Shown: positions 11,040 to 23,377 of the stretch, piece after piece | How the letters are laid out: every line of letters begins with the position of its first letter | How positions within the stretch are numbered: the stretch's first letter is position 1 | Assembly: GCA_027475525.1 (NCBI GenBank) | Contig: JAMWFC010000117.1 | Location: 1,846,183 to 1,910,182 of the forward strand | Source: Macrolepiota albuminosa | Lineage: Eukaryota > Basidiomycota > Agaricomycetes > Agaricales > Agaricaceae | Length of the DNA stretch: 64,000 bases | Reading direction: 5' to 3' | Notes under the pieces: model-generated | Seen by the model: only the letters and a program-made list of their open reading frames with translations | What the model was told of the DNA's origin: nothing | Database searches by the model: none | Translations under genes and position numbers: made by a program

Positions 11040-11806
11040 GGGCCCACCCCGGGACACCCCCGGAACACCATCCGGGACCCTCCCTCCGACCCCACAGGAC
11101 ACGCCCCGCCATCACGACCGCCGACACCGCCATCACGCGCATCAGGACCGCCATCAACCGCCACCGATCGCCATCAGCCAGCCCCCGGGACCCCTGCATC
11201 ACAGACCCCGGGATCAACCGCCATCGACGATCGGATCACGCGGCTCGCATCAAGCCATCACGCATCACGCCCCACGCATCACGACTCCCTCCGCGCCAAT
11301 TGATCGCGCGCTCCCCACGCGCGATCCCGGTACGCACCCCCTGCCGCTACTCAATAACCCCCGGAACCCATCCCAGACATCCCGGAACCCCGAGACCCGG
11401 CCCCGTAGTACTTATAGCGTAGTTCCTTGTTGTATTCGCTAGTCTTGATATTACATTGGTTATTGCGTGCCCTCTTGTTTGACTGGCACGCCTCGTTTGG
11501 TACGCTTCGACCGGCACGCCTTAGTATTCGCGTGCTATAAGTTTTGGTACGCACTTCGCGACCTTTAAATTACTAACTTGGTCTCGTCTTAGAACCTCCG
11601 GTTCACGACTCGACCCCCTCCCATCCTCAGCTACTCCCACCTAAAACCCCCGGACTCTAGTCCCCTCTCCCGGGATTACCCCTGTCCTCGTCTTGAACCC
11701 CGGAGTCCTAGCCCCGGCGTTCCAGACACCCGAGTATCCGTAGATCAAGTCCGCATCGTAAGGGCGTCGCTTTCCCGGAAAGCCCCCGACTCAGCGGAAC
11801 CTGACA
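11020..11806 (+). repeat. 3' LTR of family A element
   Basis: This 787-bp LTR starts TGTCACGACC and ends CCTGACA. The TATA-like box is at about 11413 and the predicted RNA start at 11441. It lacks the duplications seen in the 5' LTR and is the better reference copy. Confidence 0.95.
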
Positions 11807-13704
11807 TGAACGTCCAGTCATATTGGACACGGTTGACGTGCAGTACTGCCCGTTGAAACCACCCCATGGCCTCTTTGGCCAAGAACTCAGGAAGAACGAA
11901 GATTCGTTCTCGTTCCATACGGTCACCTCCGTATAAGCACATGGCGAGATGGGTGCATACATCCATCGCCCAATCTTTCAGGTCACTGAACTTGGACGTG
12001 CCTGTATAGGCACGAATATGCCTACTGTCTGCTTTACGCAGCTTCACCCCATCTGGTAACCGTAAGGTTACACCCAGGGCATCATCGACTACTCGATGCA
12101 GGCGATCATGCATGGCTTCACGATGCATTCGAATGGCCTCCCGCTGACCCAGGGATCTAGTCGCCAAATCAGCGGCATGGGGAAGTGACTTCCCTCGTCC
12201 ACCCTGCGGAGGGCGTCCCGAGCCTCCTCGACTGTGGGCATAATTGCCCTCACCTCAAGGAGTCGACCTAGGGCCGTCATCCTGGCCATTACCAGGGGCA
12301 TCACGTCTCGTGGCGCCATCTCAATCGAGGAAGTCTCCTCGATCATGATCGTTGTGCCGCCCTGGAACTGGAGAAGCTTGATTCTCCTGACCCTGCATGA
12401 CAAATTGACGACGCATCTCGTCAATGGGCTTAGTGCCCTCAAATACAATGCCCTGATCGTCGATAAGAGACTGTCCCTTAGTCCTGAGGTCGCCATTGCA
12501 CATACGTTGATACGCAACTCTGTCGCTCAACGTTCCTGCCATGGGCACACATGGCATCACAGATGCCTCACTCTCCACCTTGAGCACGGTACTATCATGC
12601 CCATCCGGACCTGACATATCTGTCCTACGATCTTGGTTACACATGTGTGGGGGCTCCTCACGCCACCCTTGTCCTGCTGGAGTATAGAAAGTACTCACCG
12701 GTCTTGCTTCGGGCACTTCCTGTGCCCATGCTAGTGCCTCCACTAGCTCGATTCTGACGTCTTGATTGCGCCGTGCCGAGCATTCCTCGGACGTGTGGCT
12801 CCAGGGGGTTGAGGCCCCCGATTGCCATGTGGCCTTCTGCTGCACATACATTTGCAGCTCCATAGTGAGCACTCTCACCATCAAATCAGTATATTTTGTA
12901 CTGAATACATTGGGCACTTCATGCCCTTGTCGCCTAAGTGCTACTATATGTGCTGACGCATAGCGCTCGAGTCGCGCTTGGGTGGTGTATTTCATCACCT
13001 CTGGGTGCAAGTCCCAGAACACCCGCAAGTGCACGGTGTACACGGTTTTCAGCCATTGCTCCTATGCTCCGGCGTCGTCATCACTTGACGACTCCATCAC
13101 CTCCTCTGGACGCTCTACAACCTCTGGAGCTTCCTCCACTGCTGGTGTGCACGGGAATCGGTTTTCCGCACGGGATACTTCAGGCCTTGCAGCCTCCTCT
13201 GGTACCTCTTCTAAGCAGGCTTCCGTTATCTTAGAGGGCATTGAGCCCGCTGTGGCCTGCCTGGTCCCACTACTCCAGCTCGGAGGAAGAGCTCTCCCAG
13301 TCCGTACTGATGACTTGGTGTCTCCTGGGGCACTATATCTGTTGACTGTCGGCCGTCCTCAGGAGGCCCTTTGGAAGCTAATCGGCTGGACCGTCGCAGT
13401 CCTCCTGGCAGCTGCATAACTGGGGGAGTTAATTCCCCTGGCATCTTATCCTGGAGACGTTGCTGACCGTCCTGCTGTGAGCTTTCAGCTCTCCAGGCCT
13501 CACTTTCATTCCTGGCCAGGTCGGTGCTCTGACCTCGGTCTCGAGCCTTGGGTCTTGCCTGACCCGCATTGGACGCTGACACGTCCTGGGTGTCTGCTGG
13601 GTCTCCCGTAGGTCGTGGGCATTCCGCCCGCCGTCAGTGGAAACTGCAGGTATGGGATTACTCATCGATTCCCTGTTTGAAATTTGCACGGTGTGGCTGT
13701 GCAA
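11807..13704 (-). pseudogene. gag: Family C copy 1 gag, N-terminal part
   Basis: Minus-strand gag of the element split by the family A insertion. Three stretches align with the second family C copy. A stretch around SLIDDQGIVFEG (near 12450) matches SLIDNQGVVFEG near 36500. The capsid stretch with DWAMDVCTHLAMCLYGGD (11940-11990) matches DWAMDVCYHLAACCYSGD near 35800. The N-terminal helical part (12850-13040) matches the 408-codon gag ORF at 48138-49364. The gene is cut by stops and frame changes, so it is probably dead. Its product would be the capsid precursor. The 5' LTR lies to its right at 13951-14188. Confidence 0.75.
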
Positions 13705-13940
13705 GAAGCTTGAGAAGCTGATAGAGTTCTGTCAACAAACTCAGCGACTGAGTTTGAAATTTGCACGGTGTGGCTGTGCAAGAAGCTTGAGAAGCTGATA
13801 GAGTTCTGTCAACAAACTCAGCGACTGACGTCGGGTGCTAGGCAATAGATCCTAGCTGGCGGATTGAGAAGCTGATAGAGTTCTGTCAACAAACTCAGCG
13901 ACTGACGTCGGGTGCTAGGCAATAGATCCTAGCTGGCGGA
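13681..13940. repeat. Two chained 77-bp duplications in the family C copy 1 leader
   Basis: One unit repeats from 13681 to 13758. A second, overlapping unit repeats from 13787 to 13864, so part of the sequence occurs three times. They lie between the gag start and the LTR, in noncoding leader. Confidence 0.88.
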
Positions 13941-13950
13941 TTCAAAAAAA

Positions 13951-14188
13951 TGTAATGAAGTTACAAGGATTGTGAGAGCTTAAGGTTCACACTGCACAGA
14001 ATCAGACCAGTCTGGTCTATTGACTATGTAGTTCAAACACAAAATAAGCTGCTTAATAAGCAGCACATGTACGTATATATATGGTAAGGTAATTAATATA
14101 TTAATATTATATTATAATAATTATAATATAATATCTACTACAGTAAGTAAAGCTATGTGGCCAACGCCACATAGCGGACTACGCTACA
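13951..14188 (-). repeat. 5' LTR of family C copy 1
   Basis: This 238-bp LTR starts TGTAATGAAGTTACA and ends ACTACGCTACA. It occupies the same place relative to gag as the 174-bp LTR at 49476-49649, and both are preceded on the left by seven A residues. The partner LTR is outside the window, so the target duplication cannot be checked. Confidence 0.65.
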
Positions 14189-14751
14189 GCTTTGCTTGCT
14201 TTTTTGCATACAAGTAAAAATTTTTGTAAAAACTTCATATTATCAATCGTCTGCTTATTTTACTGTATGCTAAATTTTTTTATGTTATAAGTTTGATTTT
14301 AACATGTTTTTTTTAGTTGCTACTGCTATTATAGTCTTTGCTGCAATACTAAACATTGCTACTTTTTATAAATTTTTTGTCTTTACAACAAATAAACTTT
14401 TTGCTTTTGCAATAAATAATAATATTTTCTTATATTTTCTCTTATCAAATCTGCATGTATTGCTCCTCACATTTTAGATGAAAATGCATGTCTTCTATTC
14501 AATATTGAATATTATACAAATAATTATCTTATATATTATGATCCTCTTTATTCTGATTTATATCCTCATATATTTCAATTATCTCAATCTATTATTAATT
14601 AGCTTCTTATTATATTTCAAAATATTATATCTTTATTGAAATCTTTTATTTATTTTTTAAATAATAAATTTTATATATGTGATATTACTATATGAATATT
14701 TATTACTTTAGATTGTTTTGATATTTCATTATTATATTTTTATCTTTAATA
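14189..14751. other. AT-rich stretch, nothing recognised
   Basis: Very AT-rich sequence with stops in all frames and no LTR ends, terminal repeats or protein similarity that I can see. It is probably decayed repeat. Confidence 0.5.
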
Positions 14752-15536
14752 CAGTGTAGGAGCGTTCCCCTGGACACAACTTTGTTTTTGATGAATCTTT
14801 GCGTCACTCATTCAAAAATTGAAATTTAAATTGCTTGGATGACTGTGTAGTGTATTAAATAAGATGACTATGTACATTAATGACCGTAAATTTAGGGTAA
14901 AGTATATTATCGAAGAGGATCTTTCAGAAATATGGAAATGTCACAGGTTTGGTTCCTTGGGACACGTGTGACAGTGCGTGACAATAATCTAATCTTCGTC
15001 GTCTCCCTCATTGTCATCCTCCGGAGAGCTCTCTTGACCGTTAGCAGGTGTCTTTGGCTTTCGCGGTCGGACTGGTTTCTTAGGCCAGTGTTTTTTAGAT
15101 GGCTCAAACGCGAGGGAAAAGCACATCAACACGCAGTTGATCAACAAAGTTGTCACGCTTGGTGCAACAATCAGAATATGCCCCATGGATTGCTCAAATT
15201 GGCTCTGATTCATGACATTTATAGACAAAAAATGCACTTTAAGATACTTTCTTGCAAATCAGAATGACACAATCTTCATAATTCCAGCGAAAGTATGATA
15301 AAAGTGGAGAACAAAAGTTGCCTATCAATCAGACGACATCATTTTCACAATTGTTTTGCAGATTTCTAACAACTGACTCATTTGCTGCCCCTCAAACTTG
15401 GATATGGTTTAGATAATGTATGTAGCATGATAGATTCTGAAAATTGCAGAGAATGGTCACAATCCCAGGGAGCTATATAAGTTTGTCCCGAGGAACGATC
15501 ATGTCCAGGGGAACACTCCTACACTGTATTATAATA
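14752..15536. mobile_element. Nonautonomous Tc1/mariner-like element (785 bp)
   Basis: The ends form inverted repeats of about 25 bp: CAGTGTAGGAGCGTTCCCC on the left and the complement of CAGTGTAGGAGTGTTCCCC on the right, one mismatch. The element is flanked by TA on both sides, the target duplication of the Tc1/mariner superfamily, and CAGTG is a common start of such ends. The inside is less AT-rich than the surroundings, so it is a later insertion. Two short ORFs (14932-15267 plus, 14989-15237 minus) show no transposase motif, so I treat it as a MITE. Confidence 0.75.
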
Positions 15537-17000
15537 CTGTATTTTTAAATTCCAATTTGTCTGCTTTATATGCTCATCATTATTTGGTTTTATTATAGCA
15601 ATCAGCATTATATTGATTCTTTGCATAAATTTAGTTTTAAAATTCTTGTATTTAAGATTAGCAAAAGATTCTGTGGCTATTGCTGATTTTTTTGATTTTG
15701 CAATTTACTGCATGTTTAAGCATTTATTTAGTTGGAACTTTAATAAAAACTAAATTTTGCCTAATGATAGAATTTTAGATCATTTATTTGTATTTTATAG
15801 TTCAAATAAATTAACTGAGCAAGGACAATAGCATGCTCATTTTTTTATTTAGTTATTAGGTATTTTTAATCTTTTTTGATTTTTATGCTTAGTTAAAAGC
15901 AGATCCTAAATATGATAAACAAATCTGTTTCTTTTAAAATTTCTATAGATTCAAAAAACAATTTTTTTTAAAATACTCAAATAGATTATTATATTTATTT
16001 AGATTTTAATTTATCTAATATTTGCTTTTATTATTTTTGATTGCAGTTTAAACTTGAACTTAAATCTAAAATTACATGTAACAATAAAAATAAAGCTCAT
16101 TTTAATACATTAAATCGCTAAAAACTTGAATATCCTCATTCTTTAAGCAATACCTATCAATTAATTGAACATACTAATTTTGATTAAAGAAATACTAGTA
16201 AATTAATTACTTCACAAATTTGTGATATTGTTATTGTACACTCTTTATCTTCTGATTTTTAATTATTTGCTTTAGCTTATTTTAAGTCTTTTAGTTTTAA
16301 TATATCTCTTATTTCAAAGCATCAATCTATTAAAAAAACATATAATAACTTTACTTTTTTATTTTAAAAAATATCTATTATGAAAAATTAGGAAGCTCTT
16401 TATAAATGCAAAAATAAAAGAGATGCTAAAAGTCTTAGAAAAAAGAACAATTTTTAAAACAATCTGAAACTTTAACTTGACTTGCTACTTTTGATAATAA
16501 GATTTCAAATTTGAATAATATTAATATAATTTCTGCTCAAGCAGATTTTAAAAGATTTGCAGTTGCAAGCTTCTAATTTAGTTTACTTATAATACTAATA
16601 CATTATCTATATCATCAAATAATTTTTTACCTAATATTACTTTTTCTAATTGAAAGAAATGGAAACAAGAAGTTAAATAACAAGAATTTTTTTTAAAATT
16701 TATGTGTCAAAATACTACTTTAATTTCTGATACTGAAATATATACAAATATATAAAAAAAATTAGTTACAAAAGATAATAATATTCCTTCTACTGAAAAT
16801 ACATCATCTAATAATTGTTACAATTCTGAATTTTAATCTAAATTATTGGACAAAATTATATTAAAAGAAACTTTAAATAAAAAGCAAATTATTGCTTTTA
16901 AATTATATTAAATGCATTTTTTAAATATATTAATAATAAATTAACTAGAATAAATAAAATTGATTTATTTAATTTTTAACTATATCTTTAACTTTTATTA
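15537..17000. other. AT-rich decayed sequence upstream of a helicase relic
   Basis: Heavily mutated, with stops in all frames. Because a helicase P-loop relic follows in the plus direction, this may be the earlier part of the same gene, but I cannot align it to a domain. Confidence 0.4.
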
Positions 17001-17220
17001 TTGGGTCCTGGTAGTACTAAAAAAGCTCATATAGTAAAATCTATTTAGCATATAATGAAAGCTTATATATATAAATATAAAATGAGATTTTTAGTACCTA
17101 GTAGTTTTGCAGCTATTCTTATAAATAATATGACAATTTATAAAGGTTTATCAATAAAAATTTATAAAAAACATAAAAAAAAAGTAATTGAGCTCTTGAA
17201 AAATCTAAAGAAAATTATTC
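17001..17220 (+). pseudogene. Relic of a Pif1/Helitron-type helicase
   Basis: The frame at 17001 reads LGPGSTKKAHIVKSI with an in-frame TAG soon after. This fits a decayed Walker A loop (GPGGTGKSH). About 30 codons later RFLVPSSFAAILINNMTIYK resembles the segment of Pif1-like helicases that normally reads RFLAPTGSAA...GMTIHKG. Glycines are replaced by residues reachable through G-to-A and C-to-T changes. The similarity is from memory of the family and is moderate. The gene is clearly dead. Confidence 0.45.
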
Positions 17221-20200
17221 ATTATTAAGCTGAATTTTAACCTGCATTTGCTATTATTAGTCATGCTATTTAGAAAAAACACTTCCATGTCTTATTGCTT
17301 GGCTTCATAAAAAAGGATTTAAAGCATATATAGCAGCTTTTAAACTATATATGTGCTTTAGTCTTATTAGTATACAGAAAGTTAGCTTAAAAGATTTAAA
17401 TAAACTACTTTCTTTTAATTTGCTTTTTAAAAATATATGCCATAAAATTATAAAATATAATACTCTTATGAAACATAATTTTATTGATAGCAATATTAAA
17501 TCTATTCCAGATTCTGAAAGTAAAAAGATTTATTTTAATAATATTAAAAATAAATTGAAATATAATTTACAATCTACTAAAATATCTGATAATTCTAATG
17601 TATTTGTATGAAATATCTTTTTAAAAAGGAAGCAGTTATTTTTTTTTACAAAAACTAATATATTGTTTTTAAAAAAACTTCAAATAAACTTATTTATTTT
17701 AAATTCTTTTATAAATACAAGTAGTTTTTTTTTCAAAGAAAAACAGGAAATATTATTAAATATTAAATCAATATAGTTATTATTTTTAAAAAGCTGCAAA
17801 TAAAATAATCAAAATTAGTTTTATATTTATAATTCTATTTTTATGACTTTTTATGTTGAGACTGCTATTAAAAGGCTTATAGTTTTCAGCCTTATGATTA
17901 AATATTCATTTTGACTTTTGATGCATGTTGTGTCTTTGACTGCTGGTATAACATCATATCAATAGAAATTAAACTAATTGTTTTCAACAGTTATTAAATA
18001 TATTTCACAGTTTTTTCTTTCCACTTTGCAAAGTGCACTTTTAAAAGTCTTTAACTTTTGCTCCAGGCTGACTGCTTGAATCAGATTTGTAAGATAGCAG
18101 TCTAGATAACTCTCCATCTGTATTTATGCACTGCAAATTTACTCTAGATACAAAAGAATTAAAATCTGAGATTATTTTAGAAGAAAGCTGGCTGTGCATA
18201 AGCTGCCAAGTAAAAGCAAAAAGTAAACTAGTCTTCTTGTTGAATTGAATTGCATCACTTTTTGAAAGTCAAGATGTAGTAATATTGTGCACTCAATAAA
18301 ATTAACAAGAACTTCTTTACTTTGCTGATTGTCAGCAGCAGACATGGCAATGCAAAAAGAACAGTTGCAAACACCAAACAGCTCTTGCTTACTAGCTACT
18401 GCCTCTCTTCATGTGCTGCACTCTTTAAACTTGCTTTCAGCTTTGCAAGTCTTCTATGTCTCTCAGTATAGCAACCATATATTAACTATGTCAAACTTTA
18501 GATGCTATTCTAGTGACTTGAACTTATTTAAGCTTATAGCAGAGCATAAAGTGCTTGCATTTGCAAAGTGTTCCTAGTTTACAATCTTTGCTGCTATTTG
18601 CTTTAAAAGTGCTGCATCTGCAGCACTGCCTTGTTTGGTTAATCTTTTTGCTTTAGCCTTATTTACTTTTTTTCTTTGTACTTTGCATGAGCATTAAATT
18701 TTTTTTTTCTTTTTTTTTTTGGCTGGTTGCAGCTCAAGCTGCTGCCTTGCACCCTTAATAACTAACTTTGATTGTTACTAAGTTCTACTAAGATGCAGTA
18801 TGGCTGATTTGGTAAGTCTGAGTATATTTTCAAGGTTGACATGCTCAACCATTCTTAACTTCAAAAAGAATACTATATGTCAATTCAAAATACTTATTAG
18901 TATGCTAGACATAGGCTATCTGCAAAATCATTATATTTTCTTTGCTTTACTTGATGCAGCTTCTGCCCACAGCAGTGTCCTTGTTCTTTTTTAGCTTTGT
19001 TTCCTTCTTCAGGATGTTCTTCTGAGTGCTACTTCAAACTAGATTCTCACTTTTAATTATGAAGCTGCCTGGCTTTATTGCATGTATGCAGCAATCTAGA
19101 ATGCACAGATTATTTTGCACTGGCTCAGCTGTGCCCAGTATATAAAACTCAGCCTTATAGATACAGATACCAATGCTCTCAATATTTTTATAAAACTTGT
19201 TTACTCATTAAAACTAGGCTTTATTGGTGTTGCCAATCATAGTGAATAAGATGTCAACTCAGAAAAAAGCACAGAAAAATACATTTAAGAGTTAAAATGA
19301 GTTTTTCTAAAGTCACTTTGCTTGCAGAAATATTTTACACAAGAATGAAATAAAATATCTGGTTAAGATGCTCAATCAGGTGCATCAGTGTTGCTTTTCT
19401 TAGTTTACAGATAACATTAATATCTGCTGTTAGTAGGTTAAAACTCCTTAAAAACATCTAGTTTGTAGTGCATAAGTTGATATATAAAGAGCTGATAATA
19501 ATTTGCTACTATATAAACATAATATGTGCCAAAAAAACTAATCACTTATTTCTAATGTATTAAATGTCTTTTCCTTTCTCAATTAACAAAAGCTCAAAAG
19601 AAGCCAAAATAGCTCTGATCTAATTTTGAAATCAAATGTTAAGAAAAGCCAGCTTGTGAGTGAATAGAATATGATTGTGCCTGTAGACAGAGACATAAGC
19701 AATGCGAAAACAGTGCTGTTGCAAGTCTTGTGGCAAGCAAAAGAAGTATTGATGGGAGTAGTATGATATATGATATGAAAAGCTTAGACAAACATATTAA
19801 AGCTGTAAATAAATTGAACTAGTTAAAATAAATTAGTGCTAATAGTCTTTGTCTTTGTTATTTTAAATTTTTAAATATTAGTTGAGAGTACTAATATTAT
19901 GAAAAGAGATGAATACATTTTTAATTTGCTTGCTTATTGCATTGTGTTTCAATATCATGCATTAGAGCATCTAATATTTGATCTCTAAGATGGTCATACA
20001 TCTCCTCATCAACTATATTTTGAAATATATTCAGAACCACCTGGTGTCTTTATTGTATAAGCCTAAGCTGTTTGTAGATATGCTTCATGAAAATTGAAGA
20101 TGAGGGGCTTATAGCAAAACAGGCATGTGTAAAAGTATTTTGCTTTTTTCAACTCAGCAGAAAATTCTATGCACTCTTCACTTTAGATCAGTTATTCAGA

Positions 20201-21485
20201 TGATCTGACAAATACACAATTCAAGGCTGCTTGCACTGATCTGACTATCTTGCAGATCTGTCACTAGATATAGCTTGACACAATATATGATGAGAATTGT
20301 TGCATTTCAAATATATAAATCATCTCATTGCTACTTTTCAAAAGCTCTGAAAGTTGTGCTGCAAGCCACATTGATAAATGTGCATCTTTCTTTTTTTTTC
20401 TTCTTCTCTCTTATATGCTCCTTGCAGTATTGCTCTTTTCTGACCTTGTTAATTTAAGTGACAATCCAAATATTTGTATGTCATATTCTCCAGAGTACAT
20501 TTCTTTATCAACTTTGCCTTGTTAGCATCCACACCAGGCCAATTTGTATTTTTGCTCCTCAGTATGAACAATATTTATCTGGGCAATACTATGTCTCTCT
20601 ATTCTATCTACAGTCTCAATAGCAACAGTTCTATCCAATCTGATTTTTTTGCTCCTCAAATGCCTTGCTTTTTCTTACTTCTCCTAGCTCATTTACTTCT
20701 CCTAGCTCATCTACTATAGAGATATCTAAAAAATTAGTCACGTCTTCACAAACATGTGGATCTATAAAGTACTTGCTTATATTTGCTGACAATAATTTTC
20801 ATCTCTACCTGCATGCATACTCATATATGATGCATATGCATATGCATAGATCTACCCTACTTTTGGTATACATAAACATTTTCTCACTAGTCTTGTTACT
20901 TTTCTTCCCTAGGCAGTCACACAACAACATTAATATGTGTACTCAGATCTTGATGCATTAATGAACAAATATACTCAACTGCATGTTAGATCTAGGCCTT
21001 GCACTTTGCTGAATATAACTATGTTGTCTGCATTGTATCTGCATGCCTAATGAACAGGCAAAAAAGTTTTTCAATAGGCACAAAATATTGCTTATATTAA
21101 TATGATATGTGACAAATGTCATTGGTCAAAAATTTTTATTCAAAAGCAGCATTAACATAAAAGACTATATCAATTTATCTTCCTCTATTAGTAACTCCTG
21201 ATCTTCAGTTGGTTCCTCCTCCTCTTCAACTACTGTCTCTATCTATAGCACTTTTGCAGAAGCACTGTTTCTAACAGAACTTGTTATTTCAAAGTTAGCA
21301 ACTAAAATAATATTTTGCAAATTGAACAACAATACTGTTTTGCTTTACTATGCTCATATTAATAGTGTAAAACTGCTACAACACCTGTCCCAACTGCCAG
21401 CTCTTCATTCTCAATATATTCCAATACTTGGTAATTGTCAAGACTGAACTGAGTGCATTTATTAAATGGTTATAATTTTGCCTAC
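17221..21485. other. AT-rich decayed repeats
   Basis: I see no intact gene here. Bases 17860-17956 match, in reverse, the 5' end of the element at 55031 (hairpin AGGCTGAAAACTATAAGCCT and its flank), so an end of that repeat family lies here. Between 18000 and 21480 the composition is less extreme but CpG is almost absent and ORFs are short. Runs of T and pyrimidine tracts are frequent (for example 18695-18720 and 20390-20410). Confidence 0.5.
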
Positions 21486-21696
21486 TTAGGACTACTTCAG
21501 GACATCTCCAGGATCCCATCTGGAACCTCCTCACTGACCTCACAACACAACCTTTGCCATCACAACCACTGACATTGCCATCACTTGCATCAAACTCTGT
21601 TATTATACATGTCTTCTGATAGCCTAGCATCACAAACTTCAAAATCACCTGCCATCATAGCTATCACCCTGCAATAAATAATTGAATCACATTATA
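21486..21696 (+). repeat. Partial decayed family A LTR copy
   Basis: This stretch matches the first part of the LTR directly to its right with a period of about 211 bp. It begins at TACTTAGGACTACTTCAGG and resembles the family A LTR after CpG loss. It may be a tandem duplication or a truncated second LTR. Confidence 0.6.
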
Positions 21697-23377
21697 CTTA
21701 GGACCACTCCAGGACATCTCCAGAATCCCATCTGGAACCTCCTCACTGATCTCACAACATAACTTTTGCCATCACAACCACTGACATTACCATCACTTGC
21801 ATCAAACTCTGCTATTATACATGCCTTCTGACAGCCTAGCATCACAGACTTCAAAATCACCTGCCATTACAGCTATCACTTTGCAATCAACGATTGAATC
21901 ACATCAATTACTTTAGCTATTATATATCATGCATCATAATATTTCCTCTACACTAATTGATCATACATTCTATATATATGATCTCTAGAATACAGCTTCT
22001 CTTCTATCTACTGCTACTCATTGACTCCTGGTGATAGGACTCCATATAGGATCAGTGCATCAATAGCAGATCATAGCAGCATAGCATCAGTTTGAAATAC
22101 TTTAGCATATGTAATCTGATTAATTTTAGCAATATTTGATAGTTATACACAGCAAGAAGCAGATCTAATTAATGATAGCGCTGATAGCAGATAGAATAAC
22201 AACTGACAGATGGCATCAATTACTGATGACAGTGCTTAGCAAGAAGACAAATGATTTATCAAAAATAATGGACAGCTTGATATTTGACTTTGGTGTCTGA
22301 CAGCGCTTAGCACCTCAATTTAGCACCTAACATTGTGTAGCATATTAAACAGATAGAAGGTTTAATGAATTGATAGTTTAGGATTGCAATCTGCCACCTG
22401 GCACTACTTAGCATATTGAATGAATAGTAGAGATTTGAAACCATTGAAGCCATTTTATGAATTTTCCAGCTCACTGTATTTTGGTGTTATTAGTTACTTG
22501 GCAATGAGGAACTTCTTGTAGTATAAAAAGTACTTACTGACTTGTGCATATCCAGCAGAACAGAGTTTCTTCTAATTTCTTTTACAGTCTAGATTTTATT
22601 TATAGTTGGCAATATTGAAGTAATTGGCAGTTGTAAACTATTGCTATTTAATAGAACCTTTGCACCTCGTATCTATGGCAGGCATTAACATTATTTAGAC
22701 CTCATTAAGCTTCCTATGTTTTTGCTGCTTACTTTGCCATATACAACTTACCATTTATTCTACAGGTGCCTCTATCTTTAGTGCTTAATACTTGCCAATT
22801 CTTTTTCCAACTCTTTATTATTTTACTGATGTGATCTCTGGAATCTGCCTAGAACTTTTTTAATACACTTAGTATACCCAACACTAGCTTTTGAATTGGT
22901 AACATTATTCATACATTTGTTATAATCAAGTTTTTGACGTCATTACTAGGACCATCCCAGATATCCTAAAACTCTCTCAGAAACTCAAAATGACTCCTAC
23001 AGTACTTAAAGAAGTAGCTACTCTCTTGTATTACTTTGATCTTAATATTACACTTATTATTTGTATGCCTCTTTAGTTTTAACTAATACACATTAATTGT
23101 CATATGTATTTCTGAGATTGGTATGTACTTCATGACTTAAGTTTACTAACCCTAGTCTCGTCTTAGAACTACTGATTCCTAATTCAACCTTAACCCCAAA
23201 ACTTTCTTTGGCTTTTCTGATCTCCAAATTAAATTCCTAACCTCAGATATTCATTATTTTATATTTTAAATCCCAGAGCATGATCCAGAGTTCCAGATAC
23301 CTAAGTACATATAAATCAAGTCTATTTTATAAAAGCATTGCTTTCTTAAAAAGCCTTTAAATTAGCAGAAACTGACA
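21697..23377 (+). repeat. Decayed family A LTR carrying a family B LTR
   Basis: Colinear with the family A LTR (CATCACAACCACTGACATT for CATCACGACCGCCGACACC), ending in ACTGACA at 23377 like CCTGACA. Almost every CG of the young LTR is TG or CA here. The interval 22032-22945 is a family B LTR inserted near the middle. The left terminus is unclear. Confidence 0.75.
22032..22945 (+). repeat. Decayed family B solo LTR
   Basis: It begins TGATAGGACTCCATATAGG (compare TGATAGGACCCCATACAGG at 36543) and ends GACGTCATTA (compare GGCGTCATCA). The 4-bp flanks are CTGG on the left and CTAG on the right, a target duplication with one G-to-A change. Family A LTR sequence resumes on both sides. Confidence 0.8.

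Larger units (their letters stand above)
114..11806 (+). mobile_element. Complete family A Ty3/gypsy chromovirus, 11.7 kb
   Basis: The element has direct LTRs (TGTCACGACC to CCTGACA), a primer site, gag, a pol with two protease domains followed by RT, RNase H, integrase and chromodomain, an antisense spliced gene, and a G-rich polypurine tract. It is flanked by an exact 5-bp target duplication TGAAC (109-113 and 11807-11811). The LTRs differ at roughly ten places outside the 77-bp duplications, so it is a fairly young insertion. All frame breaks in gag and pol fall at 77-bp duplications, so it may be intact and active. It sits inside the gag of a minus-strand family C element. Confidence 0.95.

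Noticed and set aside
21376..21648. 90-codon minus-strand ORF
   Set aside because: It lies mostly over a decayed family A LTR and reads repeat sequence.
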